Source: Xanthomonas arboricola
Lineage (GTDB): Bacteria; Pseudomonadota; Gammaproteobacteria; Xanthomonadales; Xanthomonadaceae
Length of the DNA stretch: 64,000 nucleotides
NCBI RefSeq assembly: GCF_002940665.1
Contig: NZ_MIGY01000003.1
Location: forward strand, 1,159,573 to 1,223,572
Direction of reading: 5' to 3'
Part shown: piece by piece, positions 25,082 through 33,378 of the stretch
How the letters are laid out: every line of letters begins with the position of its first letter
How positions within the stretch are numbered: position 1 is the first letter of the stretch
Program-made: the position numbers and the translations under genes
The notes under the pieces: generated by a model
Told to the model about the DNA's origin: nothing
The model's input: the letters and a program-made list of their open reading frames with translations, nothing else
The model's database searches: none

Positions 25082-26536
25082 ATGCACCACACGCCGCTGT
25101 CGCCCATGCGCATGCTGCTGGCCGCCCTGTTCGCCGGTGCGGCCTTGTGGTTCGGGGTCGGTCTGCAGCCGCCATGGTGGTGGGTGTGGCTGGCGCCGGC
25201 GCCGCTGCTGTGGCTGGCCTACACGATCGAGCGCACTGCGCACGCACGTATTGCGGTGCTGATCGCCACCAGCATGGCCGCGACGCACTATGTGCCTTAC
25301 TTCCGCCTGGCGATGCCGTTGCCTGCAGTGGTAATGGCCGCCTGCGGCATCGCGCTGGTGTGGTATGCGGTGGTGATGGGCGCACGCCGGATCGTGCAGC
25401 GCCTGCGCAGCGGCTGGAGCGTACTGGCGTACCCGCTGCTGTGGGTCAGCGCCGATTTGTTGATGGCACGGTTGCTGCCGGACGGTAACTGGGGCAGCCC
25501 TGCTTACTCGCAGGCCGATGTGCTGCCTTTGCTGCAACTCACTGCACTGAGCGGCGTGTCCGGGCTGTTGTTTGTGGTGTGTCTGCTGCCCTCGTTGCTG
25601 GCGTTGCTGGTGTGGTGTGGCAACGCTGTGCGCCGTCCGCTGCTGATCGTCGCTGCCGTGGCGCTGACCTTGGCCGCAAGCACCGGCTATGGCCTGTGGC
25701 GGCTGCAGACGCCGGTCGCCGGCACGCCGCTGCGCATCGGCCTGGCGGCCATCGACGATGCGATCGGCCCGACGGCTGCACCGGCGTACTGGCAACCGAT
25801 CCGCAATCGCTACGACGCCTTGATCGGCACGCTCGCCGCGCAGGGTGCGCAGCTGGTGGTGTTGCCAGAAAAGATCGCAGTGCTGCCACCGCAGCAACTG
25901 ACGCAGTGGCAACAGCACTACAGCGCGCTCGCCCGGCAGCACCGGCTGTGGCTGCTGGTAGGGATTGCCGAACACGGCGTGCAGCCGCGCAACCTTGCCT
26001 GGTTGTTCGATCCGCAGGGCGTGCGCGTGGAGAGCTACGAGAAACAGTTTCTCGCCCCGCCCGAGCGCGCGCAGCACTACGCACACGGGCAGGACTACGC
26101 CATCCGTCACGTCGATGACCTGCGCTGGGGGCTGGCGATCTGCAAGGACATGCTGTTTGCACGGCTGGCACGCGCCAATGGCCAACGCAACGCCGCACTC
26201 ATGCTGGTGCCGGCCTGGGACTTCGCCTATCGCGATGCCTGGATGTCGGCGCATATGACCGCGCTGCGTGGCGTGGAGAACGGCTACACCGTGGTGCGTA
26301 ATGCGCGCGAAGGGCTGTTGATCGTCACCGATGCGTACGGCCGTGTGCAGCTGCAGACCCGGAGCGCGCCGATGCCTGGAACGAGCGCAAGTGTCAGCGC
26401 GCTGGTCGCCCCGCAAGTGGCAACGTTGTATACGCAGCTCGGCGATGTCTTCGGTGGCGTGTGCGTGCTTGCGATGTTGGTGCTGGCCCTGGCGGCGCGT
26501 CGGCGCACTGGCCTGCATGCGTCAACGCGCGGATAA
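25082..26536 (+). CDS. Apolipoprotein N-acyltransferase-like (nitrilase-superfamily) membrane protein
   Basis: The 484-residue product has about six hydrophobic segments in residues 10-220 and a C-terminal nitrilase domain with the Lnt-type triad Glu263 (VLPEK), Lys321 (YEKQF) and Cys354 (AICKDM), then a last TM near residue 465. Such architecture is that of Lnt, which acylates lipoprotein N-termini. The sequence is diverged from the classic Lnt (for example AICKDM where Lnt usually reads ICYE), and it lacks a neighbouring corC or ybeX, so it is probably a paralogue with an unknown acyl or amide substrate. The start at 25082 was taken where the hydrophobic N-terminus begins. Confidence 0.8.
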   Translation: MHHTPLSPMRMLLAALFAGAALWFGVGLQPPWWWVWLAPAPLLWLAYTIERTAHARIAVLIATSMAATHYVPYFRLAMPLPAVVMAACGIALVWYAVVMGARRIVQRLRSGWSVLAYPLLWVSADLLMARLLPDGNWGSPAYSQADVLPLLQLTALSGVSGLLFVVCLLPSLLALLVWCGNAVRRPLLIVAAVALTLAASTGYGLWRLQTPVAGTPLRIGLAAIDDAIGPTAAPAYWQPIRNRYDALIGTLAAQGAQLVVLPEKIAVLPPQQLTQWQQHYSALARQHRLWLLVGIAEHGVQPRNLAWLFDPQGVRVESYEKQFLAPPERAQHYAHGQDYAIRHVDDLRWGLAICKDMLFARLARANGQRNAALMLVPAWDFAYRDAWMSAHMTALRGVENGYTVVRNAREGLLIVTDAYGRVQLQTRSAPMPGTSASVSALVAPQVATLYTQLGDVFGGVCVLAMLVLALAARRRTGLHASTRG

Positions 26537-26566
26537 TTCGCGCTGATCGCTCACTGCCGCACCGCC

Positions 26567-27124
26567 ATGTCCGCCCCATCCCCCACCCTGTTCACCCCAC
26601 TCACCGCGCGCGCATTGGCATGGGCGATCTTGGCCATGGGCGCGGTGGTGCTGTTGTCCAACATCCTGGTGCAGTACCCGATCAACGCTTGGTTGACCTG
26701 GGGTGCGTTCTCATACCCGCTGGCGTTTCTGGTGAGCAACCTGATCAATCGCCGCTTCGGCCCACGCGCGGCGCGCAAGGTCGCCTGGTGCGGCTTTGCG
26801 CTTGCGGTGGCGTTGTCGCTCTGGCTGGCCACCCCACGCATCGCGGCGGCCTCGTGCACCGCCTTCATCGCGGCGCAGTTGCTGGATATCAGCGTGTTCG
26901 ACCGGCTGCGTAGTGGCAACTGGTGGCGTGCGCCGATCGTGGCCACCACCTGCAGCGCCACGCTGGATACGGCGATCTTCTGGAGCATCGCCTTTGCCGG
27001 CGTCGGGCTGCCATGGATCAGCTGGGCGGCCGGCGACCTGGCGGTGAAGCTGGGCATGGGCGTGTTCCTGCTCGGCCCGTTCCGCGCACTGCTGTGGCGC
27101 AGTGCGCCGCGCCCCCACGGCTGA
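26567..27124 (+). CDS. VUT-family (YhhQ-like) queuosine precursor transporter
   Basis: The 185-residue membrane protein has about five to six hydrophobic segments and the VUT/DUF165 signatures: LVQYPINAWLTWGAFSYPLA (residues about 34-53) and TCSATLDTAIFWSIAFAG (about 127-144). YhhQ proteins take up preQ0/preQ1 for tRNA queuosine synthesis. The gene follows the Lnt-like gene by 30 bp in the same direction, probably cotranscribed. No queuosine riboswitch was evident in the 30-bp leader. Confidence 0.85.
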   Translation: MSAPSPTLFTPLTARALAWAILAMGAVVLLSNILVQYPINAWLTWGAFSYPLAFLVSNLINRRFGPRAARKVAWCGFALAVALSLWLATPRIAAASCTAFIAAQLLDISVFDRLRSGNWWRAPIVATTCSATLDTAIFWSIAFAGVGLPWISWAAGDLAVKLGMGVFLLGPFRALLWRSAPRPHG

Positions 27125-27264
27125 TGGGCGCGCCTACGCACCGGCAACCAGGCCAAAGACAGGCGCGGTGAATGGAGGTGATTCCAGCACCTGTACGTCT
27201 GCCAGCCCGGTCTGCGCGCCACACTCGCCTCGCATCGCAATGCCCGGGTACCGGCCGACCAAGG

Positions 27265-30090
27265 CTACAGCGCTGCCACATCCTTGCCGACCGGAAACTC
27301 CAGTCCTTGCGCGTGTGCGGTGGTGAAGATGCTGTGCCGTGCCTGCTGGATGGCCGGGGTCGGAGCGATCAACCGCGGCCGGCGATCCAGGGTGCAACTC
27401 AGGCCCGCCTCCACCAGCGCGGCGTGGGCCTGATGCAGCGGTGCTGCACTCTCTGCCGGTAGCCACTGCGCCCGTACCAGCGCATCGATCAAGGCGGGCG
27501 TGGCGCAGGCCGGCAGCAACTCAGGGTGCTGTGCGGCCTGGCCGAGCACGCCGGCCTGCAGGACGAATTCCAGATCGACCAGGCCGCCGGCGCCCTGCTT
27601 GAGATCCAGCCGCCCCGCATCGCTGCGATCCAGTTCGCTGCGCATGCGCGCGCGCATCTTGCGCACGTCCTCGTGCAGCACCGCTGTGTCGCGTACGCGT
27701 GTCAGCGTGTCGGCACGCACCTGCGCGAAGGCCGCGCAAAGCGCGGCATCGCCGGCCACCGCACGCGCGCGCACCAGCGCCTGATGCTCCCAGGTCCAGG
27801 CACGCTCGCGCTGGTAGTCGCGGTAACTGGCCAGCGAGGACACCAATGCGCCCTTGCCGCCGTCCGGGCGCAGCCGCACATCGATATCGTAGAGACGGCC
27901 GGCGCCGGTCTCGGCAGCCAGCAAGGTCATCACTTTCTGCGCCAGCCGCGCAAACCAGCGCCCGGCGTCCAGCGCTCGCTTGCCATCGGAGGCTTCTACC
28001 TCGCGTGGATGGTCGTAGAGAAATACCAGATCCAGGTCCGAGCCGAAGCCCAGCTCCAGGCCGCCCAGGCTGCCGTAGCCGATGATGGCGAATGCCCCGC
28101 CCGGCACCTGCCCGTGCGCGGCGATCAGTTCGCGGCGCGCCAGCTGCAGCACCGTCTGCACCACCGCTTCGGCCAGCCAGGCCAGTTGCCGGGTGCTGTC
28201 CACGGCCTGCTGGCGGCCATCGAGCGTGGCCAGTGCAACGCGGAAGCTCAGCGCGAGCCGGCGCTCGTTGAGTTCGCGCAGGGCCGCCTCGGTATCCTCG
28301 ATCTGCAAGGTGCCCAGGCACGCAGCGTGCAACGCGTCGCGGTCGGGCAATGGACCGCTGATGCGGGTGTCGAGCAGTTCGTCCAGCAGCAGCGGATACG
28401 CAGCCAGGCGCTCGGCCAGCAAGGCGCTGCGCGAGAGCACATCGACCAGGCGTGCGAGGGCGCTGGGTTGTTCGTCCAGCAAGGCCAGATAGCTGGTGCG
28501 GCGCAAGGTAGATTGCAACAGGCCAAGCATGCGGCGCACGGCGGCATCCGGTTGGCTGGCGCGGGTGGCTGCATGCAGCAGCGCCGGCATGACGCGGTCC
28601 AGCCGCGCGCATGCGGTATCGGAGAGCGCGCGCACTCCGGAAGACTGCGCAAAATCGGCCAGCACCTGATGCGCACCGCCGGGATCGTGCAATCCAATGC
28701 CGGCCAACGGCGCGGCATCGCCTCCCGGCAAGGCGCGCCAGTAATCGGCAAGTGCGTCGGGCGCGGTGGCGCGCACGCGTGGTGCCAGCAACTCGGCAAA
28801 CTCGGCAGCAACGCGCGCGCGTTGCGGAGCGAGTGCCTGCAGCAGCGCCGGCCAATCCGCATAACCCAGGCCCAGCGCGATGCGTTCGCGATCCAGCGGT
28901 GCCTGCGGCAAGGCATGGGTCTGTGCGTCGCGCAACATCTGCAGACGATTTTCGAGCCGGCGCAAGAAGCGATACGCCTCGGTCAATGCATGCCCGTTGT
29001 CCGCATCGATCTGGCCTGCCGCCACCAGCGCCTGCAAGGCAGGCAGCAGGCGACGCTGGCGCAGGCTCGGCTCGCGCCCACCGCGGATCAGCTGCAGCGA
29101 TTGCGCCAGGAACTCGATCTCGCGGATGCCGCCCGGCCCGCGCTTGATGTCGTCCAGACGATCGTGGCGGGCGACTTCGGCAGTGATCGCCGCCTTCATC
29201 TCGCGCAAGCCGTCCAGCGCGGTGAAGTCCAGATAACGCCGGTAGACGAAGGGGCGCAGCGTTTCCAGCCAGGCTTCGCCGGCGTCGATATCGCCGGCCA
29301 CCGCGCGCGCCTTGAGCCAGGCATAACGCTCCCAATCGCGCCCTTCGCGCTGGAAGTACTGGTCCATGCCGGTGAACGACAGGGCCACGCGCCCGGCCGT
29401 GCCGAACGGACGCAGGCGCAGATCCACGCGATGGCTGAATCCATCGGCGGTGGTTTCGTCGAGCAGCTTGGCCAGCTGTTGGCCCAGACGCGCAAAATAT
29501 TCCTCCGCTGCCAGCGGGCGGGCACCATCGGACTGGCCACCCTGCGGATACGCATAGACCAGATCCACATCCGAGGAAAAATTCAGCTCGCCGCCACCGA
29601 GCTTGCCCAGCCCGAACACCACCAGCCGCTGCACGCTGCCGTCTTCGGCAATCACCTGGCCGTGGCGGTCGCGGAATTGCTGCTCCAGCGCCTGCAGCCC
29701 GCATTGCAGGCAGGTTTCGGCCAGGCGGGTGGCACCGGCCAGGGTGGCATCGACGCTGTCCAGATCGAGCACGTCGCGCCAGACCAGGCGCGTGGATTCC
29801 GCACTGCGGTAGCACCGCAACTGCGCCGCCCAGGCCTGGGGCTGTGCGGGGTCGAGCACCGGAAGTGGCAGCGGCGGTGGATCCGGCTGCGCCAGGTGCT
29901 GCAGCAAGGCCGGCTGACGCGCCAAGGTATCGAGCGCAAACTCGCTGGCAAGCGCAACCTGTTCGAGTTGCCGATCGAAGTCATCGCCCGGCCAGCGCTG
30001 GTCGGCCGGCACGGCATGACGGACACGCGCCACAGTCCGCTCGATCAGGGCGGTAAGCGCAGGAGACACGGATGGGGTAGGCAGCGACAT
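27265..30090 (-). CDS. glnE: Glutamine synthetase adenylyltransferase/deadenylase
   Basis: Bifunctional enzyme that adenylylates glutamine synthetase when nitrogen is plentiful and removes AMP when it is scarce, steered by PII. The 941-residue product has two nucleotidyltransferase domains. The N-terminal deadenylase domain shows [18 protein letters not shown] (about residues 161-178). The C-terminal adenylylase domain shows [20 protein letters not shown] (about 667-686). An all-helical region links them. The start at 30090 gives the usual N-terminus; an upstream in-frame Met adds eight residues. Gene and length match the family. Confidence 0.96.
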   Translation of the reverse strand: MSLPTPSVSPALTALIERTVARVRHAVPADQRWPGDDFDRQLEQVALASEFALDTLARQPALLQHLAQPDPPPLPLPVLDPAQPQAWAAQLRCYRSAESTRLVWRDVLDLDSVDATLAGATRLAETCLQCGLQALEQQFRDRHGQVIAEDGSVQRLVVFGLGKLGGGELNFSSDVDLVYAYPQGGQSDGARPLAAEEYFARLGQQLAKLLDETTADGFSHRVDLRLRPFGTAGRVALSFTGMDQYFQREGRDWERYAWLKARAVAGDIDAGEAWLETLRPFVYRRYLDFTALDGLREMKAAITAEVARHDRLDDIKRGPGGIREIEFLAQSLQLIRGGREPSLRQRRLLPALQALVAAGQIDADNGHALTEAYRFLRRLENRLQMLRDAQTHALPQAPLDRERIALGLGYADWPALLQALAPQRARVAAEFAELLAPRVRATAPDALADYWRALPGGDAAPLAGIGLHDPGGAHQVLADFAQSSGVRALSDTACARLDRVMPALLHAATRASQPDAAVRRMLGLLQSTLRRTSYLALLDEQPSALARLVDVLSRSALLAERLAAYPLLLDELLDTRISGPLPDRDALHAACLGTLQIEDTEAALRELNERRLALSFRVALATLDGRQQAVDSTRQLAWLAEAVVQTVLQLARRELIAAHGQVPGGAFAIIGYGSLGGLELGFGSDLDLVFLYDHPREVEASDGKRALDAGRWFARLAQKVMTLLAAETGAGRLYDIDVRLRPDGGKGALVSSLASYRDYQRERAWTWEHQALVRARAVAGDAALCAAFAQVRADTLTRVRDTAVLHEDVRKMRARMRSELDRSDAGRLDLKQGAGGLVDLEFVLQAGVLGQAAQHPELLPACATPALIDALVRAQWLPAESAAPLHQAHAALVEAGLSCTLDRRPRLIAPTPAIQQARHSIFTTAHAQGLEFPVGKDVAAL

Positions 30091-30427
30091 GCGCCGATTC
30101 TGGCATCCCTGCACGATAGCGGCACGTGCATGCGGGCGATCCAGCGGTGTCTAGAGACAGCAATACAACTACTGGGTTCAACGCCGCCCTGCGTGTGGCC
30201 CCATCAGCACGCGGTCATATCGGCGGGCGTGATGTCCTCGCTGGTTGTGGGCTTCTTGGCCGCATGGATGCCACCGTGGGACCTGCACGGATGATTTACG
30301 ACGGATCCCAAAAGTGGCGAAGGCATCGCGCGTTGAAACAGCGTCAGGGCTCGAAAGGCGGCTGTCTTGAGCTCAGGTTGGGCAAGGTGGATAAGCAGCG
30401 GCAACGCATGTGATCTGTGGCTTCCTT

Positions 30428-30546
30428 GCAGGGCCCTTGCCCGCCCACCATCCCAGGACACGCCGCAAGTACGTCCTTGTAGGCTCTGGCGCGGCATCCA
30501 TGCCGCGTAAGGTCCCGCGACGGTAGACGGCCAAGAACCTGTCGAG
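30428..30546. repeat. Long palindromic repeat, family B (copy 2)
   Basis: Collinear with 20458-20577: GGGCCCTTG.CCGCCCACCAT, CACGCCGCAAGTACGTCC and GCGGCATCCATGCCGCGTAA are shared in order. The central palindrome is intact except for the flanks. Confidence 0.75.
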
Positions 30547-30751
30547 ATGATCGGTGTTTTTATTTGCAGGCAGTGCAAGAAATGCACGATGTGCGCTGGT
30601 TGGATCACTCGGCATTCGCCCAACTTTCACCATTTCTCGATCGCAAGCCGAGCGGCAGACAAACCTGCAACACGCAACCTGTAAACGTCTCGTCTGCGAC
30701 GCAGGCCGAGTCACACGCTTTCAGGAAAGCAGCCGACCAACTGTCTGGTGC

Positions 30752-30850
30752 GGTGGCCTCGCCGGTTGCGGGACCGTGTGGCGGCATGGACGCCGCCACC
30801 GAGCCCCCAGGGATGGGTTCACGGCGTGTCCCGCGAGCGGTGAGGGCACC
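30752..30850. repeat. Palindromic repeat, family C
   Basis: Imperfect palindrome with outer arms GGTGGCCTCGCCGGTTGCGGGAC / GTCCCGCGAGCGGTGAGGGCACC and inner GGCGGC-ATGGAC-GCCGCC. A fragment with the same start (CTGTCTGGTGCGGTG) is at about 20620-20650. Confidence 0.5.
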
Positions 30851-31057
30851 GCGCACTCGACGAGCTGAGCTTTTGATTCAAGCATCCGATCGCGGCTGCA
30901 CAACCTCACCGTTCTCGGTCTCGACTGTTTTGTGCGTTGTGTATCAGGGCTTGGAAAGTGCGGATGGACCAGTTGTAGCGCGGCGGATCTGCAGCCTGGT
31001 GGGCGGGCAAGGACCAGTCAAGCTGGCCGGTGTGTGTGGCCTTCAAACGACAGCAAA

Positions 31058-31408
31058 CTACAGCACGTGCCAACCCATCACGCCGCATGCGATGCAGCCC
31101 AGCAGCATTGCTAGCCACGCACTCCAGCGCGGCGCATACGCCAGGCCCAGCGCCGCCCACAGTGCGGCCACGCTGACAAACCCCAGCCACAACACCGTGC
31201 CCACTGTGCCGCCCCAAGCGAGCACGCATAGCACCAGCGCGGCGATCAACAGACAGACAGCCAGCGCACGCAGCCACCATCGCTGCGCGACCGGCGCAGT
31301 GCGGCGGCCGGTGAGCTGCTCGTAATGGCGATGCATCGCCACGGCCAGGGCCATCATTGCGGCGTGGCAGAGCGCGGTGCCTAGCAGCGCGGCAATCAGC
31401 CCGTCCAT
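31058..31408 (-). CDS. DUF3325 membrane protein of the iron-uptake operon
   Basis: The 116-residue product is mostly hydrophobic, with three to four TM segments (about residues 4-24, 45-65, 68-86 and 93-113). It corresponds to DUF3325, found as the last gene in siderophore-receptor operons with PepSY and DUF3649 proteins. The ATG at 31408 overlaps the end of the DUF3649 gene by 13 bp. Function is unknown; a role in periplasmic or inner-membrane ferric-siderophore handling is inferred from context. Confidence 0.78.
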   Translation of the reverse strand: MDGLIAALLGTALCHAAMMALAVAMHRHYEQLTGRRTAPVAQRWWLRALAVCLLIAALVLCVLAWGGTVGTVLWLGFVSVAALWAALGLAYAPRWSAWLAMLLGCIACGVMGWHVL

Positions 31409-31719
31409 GGCGGATGTCCCAACGACCAGCTCGCACCACTCAGCGCGGCAATGCCCACGCCCAGCCAGCCCCACATGCGCAATGCACTGCGCGCACGAAA
31501 CATCCACAACACGACGACGGTGTAACTGGCGAAGCTCAGCAAGGTCGTGCTCAGCACCGACACCGCGGGCGACACGCCCGCAAACCGCCACAGCAGCTGC
31601 GCCAGCACACTGCAGCCGGTGGAGGTCAGCGCATAGCCGCCGACACTGGCAGCGAGCACGCGACCGGCAACCGACCAGCGGTAGCGCGTCACCGATGCGG
31701 TGCGCGAAGACCGCTTCAC
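31396..31719 (-). CDS. DUF3649 membrane protein of the iron-uptake operon
   Basis: The 107-residue product has three hydrophobic segments (about 16-36, 44-70 and 77-95). The start is the GTG at 31719, which overlaps the PepSY stop as GTGA; no ATG gives the conserved N-terminus KRSSRTASVTRYRWSVAGRV. Such small proteins sit between PepSY reductases and DUF3325 in siderophore operons. Function is not known. Confidence 0.78.
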   Translation of the reverse strand: MKRSSRTASVTRYRWSVAGRVLAASVGGYALTSTGCSVLAQLLWRFAGVSPAVSVLSTTLLSFASYTVVVLWMFRARSALRMWGWLGVGIAALSGASWSLGHPPWTG

Positions 31720-33338
31720 AACCCGTCCATTGCGGCTGCGGCACCACGCCCGGTGCGTGCCGGTACCGGTCGCGCGGCGCTGCGATGCGCCCGATACGCC
31801 GCGTAAGCAAATGCAACGCCGAAGACGAGCGAGACCAGCTCGACCCCGGCGCGCTGCAGGTCGCCGGCAGCCAGATACACGCCCAGATGCTGCCCGGTGG
31901 TGACCGCATTGAGCAGCGGCAAGCCGACACACAGCAGCGCGGTCATCGCCAGTTGCTCCACCCATGCACGCGCGGGTGGGCGCAGCAGCGCATGCAGCAG
32001 CGTGGCTGCCCATACCCACAGCAATGCGTGGATTTCGATCTGGCTGCGCTCGGCCTGCGCGGCCGGCACCAGGCGGTTGGCATAGAAATACGCAATGCTT
32101 GCCAATGCGGTTCCCGCAAGCGCGGCGACATTGAGCGCTTCCACCACCCGATAGATACCGGCGGTGGCCGTGCCGAACTCCTGCTCGCTACGCCGACGCC
32201 GCTTGATCGAAAACAGCAAGGTGCCGGTAGCCATCATCAAGGTGCCGGCCAGGCCGCAGATGAAATACAGCCATTTGCTGGTCCAGCCGCCGAAACCGGC
32301 CACGTGCAGGGTCTTGATGACCTCTTCCACATCCTGCGCGTGCAGGTCCGTGCGCGCGGCATCTGCGTGCTGCTCCAGCAGCGCACCGCTGGTCGCGTCG
32401 AACAGCACGCTGCTGGCTGGATTGAGCAGGCGCCGCGAGTTGCCGGTCTCTGCCACGCCCGCGACCACGCGCAGCTTGCTGCCGGGTTGATCGGGCCGCT
32501 CGATCACCAGCGTTTGCGCGGGTGCTCCGTTGAGCGAGTCTGCACGCTGCACCAGCTCCGGCAGGTAGGCGGGCACGCGATTGACTGCGGTTCCGTCCGC
32601 GCTGGTCGCAGGCACTGCCGGCGACAATTCATCGGCATAACGCGTGTACGCGTCCTCGTCGCTGCCATACAGCGCGTGCAATGGCGCGGGCATGTAGCTG
32701 GTGGAGAAATACGCCAGGCCGGTGTAGACGATCATCAGCAAAAACGGCAGCGTCAGCACCGCCGTGGCGTTGTGCGCGTCCAGCCACGAACGCTGGCCCT
32801 TGCCCGGGCGGAAGGTGAAGAAATCCAGAAAGATCCGCTTGTGCACGATCACCCCGGACACCAGCGCGATCAGCCCGCACAGCGACACCCAACCCACCAG
32901 CCAGTACCCGGGAATGCCGCCGTGCAAGGTGTAGTGGAAGCTCATGAAATGCCGGCCGCCTTCGGTCTGGCGGCCCCACGGAGACGGCAGCAGCTCGCCG
33001 CTCCCGGGGTCCAATGACGCCTGCTCCTGGCCATTTGGCGTCCGCCAGAACAGCGTCAGCGCCTCACCCGGATGCGCGGGCAAGGTGATCCGCCACAGGC
33101 GCGCCTGTGGCGCAAGTTGATGCAGCTGCGCCAGTGCACGCGGCACCAGCGCTGCTTCCGACAGGACCGTCTGCATGCTTGCACTCGGCAAGGCCGGTGT
33201 GGCCTGCATCCAGCTGGTGATCGGATCGCGAAACACGCTGAGCGTGCCGGCCAGGAAGATCGCGCACAGCAACCAGCCGCAGCTCAGGCCGCACCAGGTA
33301 TGCAGCCAGGCCATGCTTTGGCGAAAGCCATCTTTCAT
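31716..33338 (-). CDS. PepSY-domain membrane protein, probable siderophore/ferric reductase
   Basis: The 540-residue product has an N-terminal TM (about 12-38), PepSY-type periplasmic regions (about 70-130 and 230-320) and further TM helices near 140-165, 188-210, 350-375 and several at 390-510. Conserved elements are HTWCGLSCGWLLCAIFLAG and SFHYTLHGGIPGYWLVGW with histidines suited to heme binding. Relatives are encoded beside TonB-dependent siderophore receptors and are thought to reduce ferric siderophores at the inner membrane. The start at 33338 follows a hydrophilic stub; the gene begins 40 bp after the receptor gene and ends overlapping the DUF3649 gene. Confidence 0.88.
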   Translation of the reverse strand: MKDGFRQSMAWLHTWCGLSCGWLLCAIFLAGTLSVFRDPITSWMQATPALPSASMQTVLSEAALVPRALAQLHQLAPQARLWRITLPAHPGEALTLFWRTPNGQEQASLDPGSGELLPSPWGRQTEGGRHFMSFHYTLHGGIPGYWLVGWVSLCGLIALVSGVIVHKRIFLDFFTFRPGKGQRSWLDAHNATAVLTLPFLLMIVYTGLAYFSTSYMPAPLHALYGSDEDAYTRYADELSPAVPATSADGTAVNRVPAYLPELVQRADSLNGAPAQTLVIERPDQPGSKLRVVAGVAETGNSRRLLNPASSVLFDATSGALLEQHADAARTDLHAQDVEEVIKTLHVAGFGGWTSKWLYFICGLAGTLMMATGTLLFSIKRRRRSEQEFGTATAGIYRVVEALNVAALAGTALASIAYFYANRLVPAAQAERSQIEIHALLWVWAATLLHALLRPPARAWVEQLAMTALLCVGLPLLNAVTTGQHLGVYLAAGDLQRAGVELVSLVFGVAFAYAAYRAHRSAARPVPARTGRGAAAAMDGL

Positions 33339-33378
33339 CCGACACGCGCCATGCACCACCGCAGCGCTGGTACCCGCA

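Larger units (their letters stand above)
30091..31057. other. 967-bp intergenic region with dispersed repeats
   Basis: No gene with family-like features was found; the open frames are repeat-derived. The region holds a full palindromic repeat copy (30428-30546) and a second, different palindrome (about 30752-30850). A segment at about 30959-31040 shares only the short string GGCAAGGACCAGTC with the first family. It separates glnE from the iron-uptake operon, both on the reverse strand. Confidence 0.6.

Noticed and set aside
30549..31325. Several open frames in the glnE to DUF3325 gap
   Set aside because: They are built from palindromic repeats, have odd composition and show no family features.
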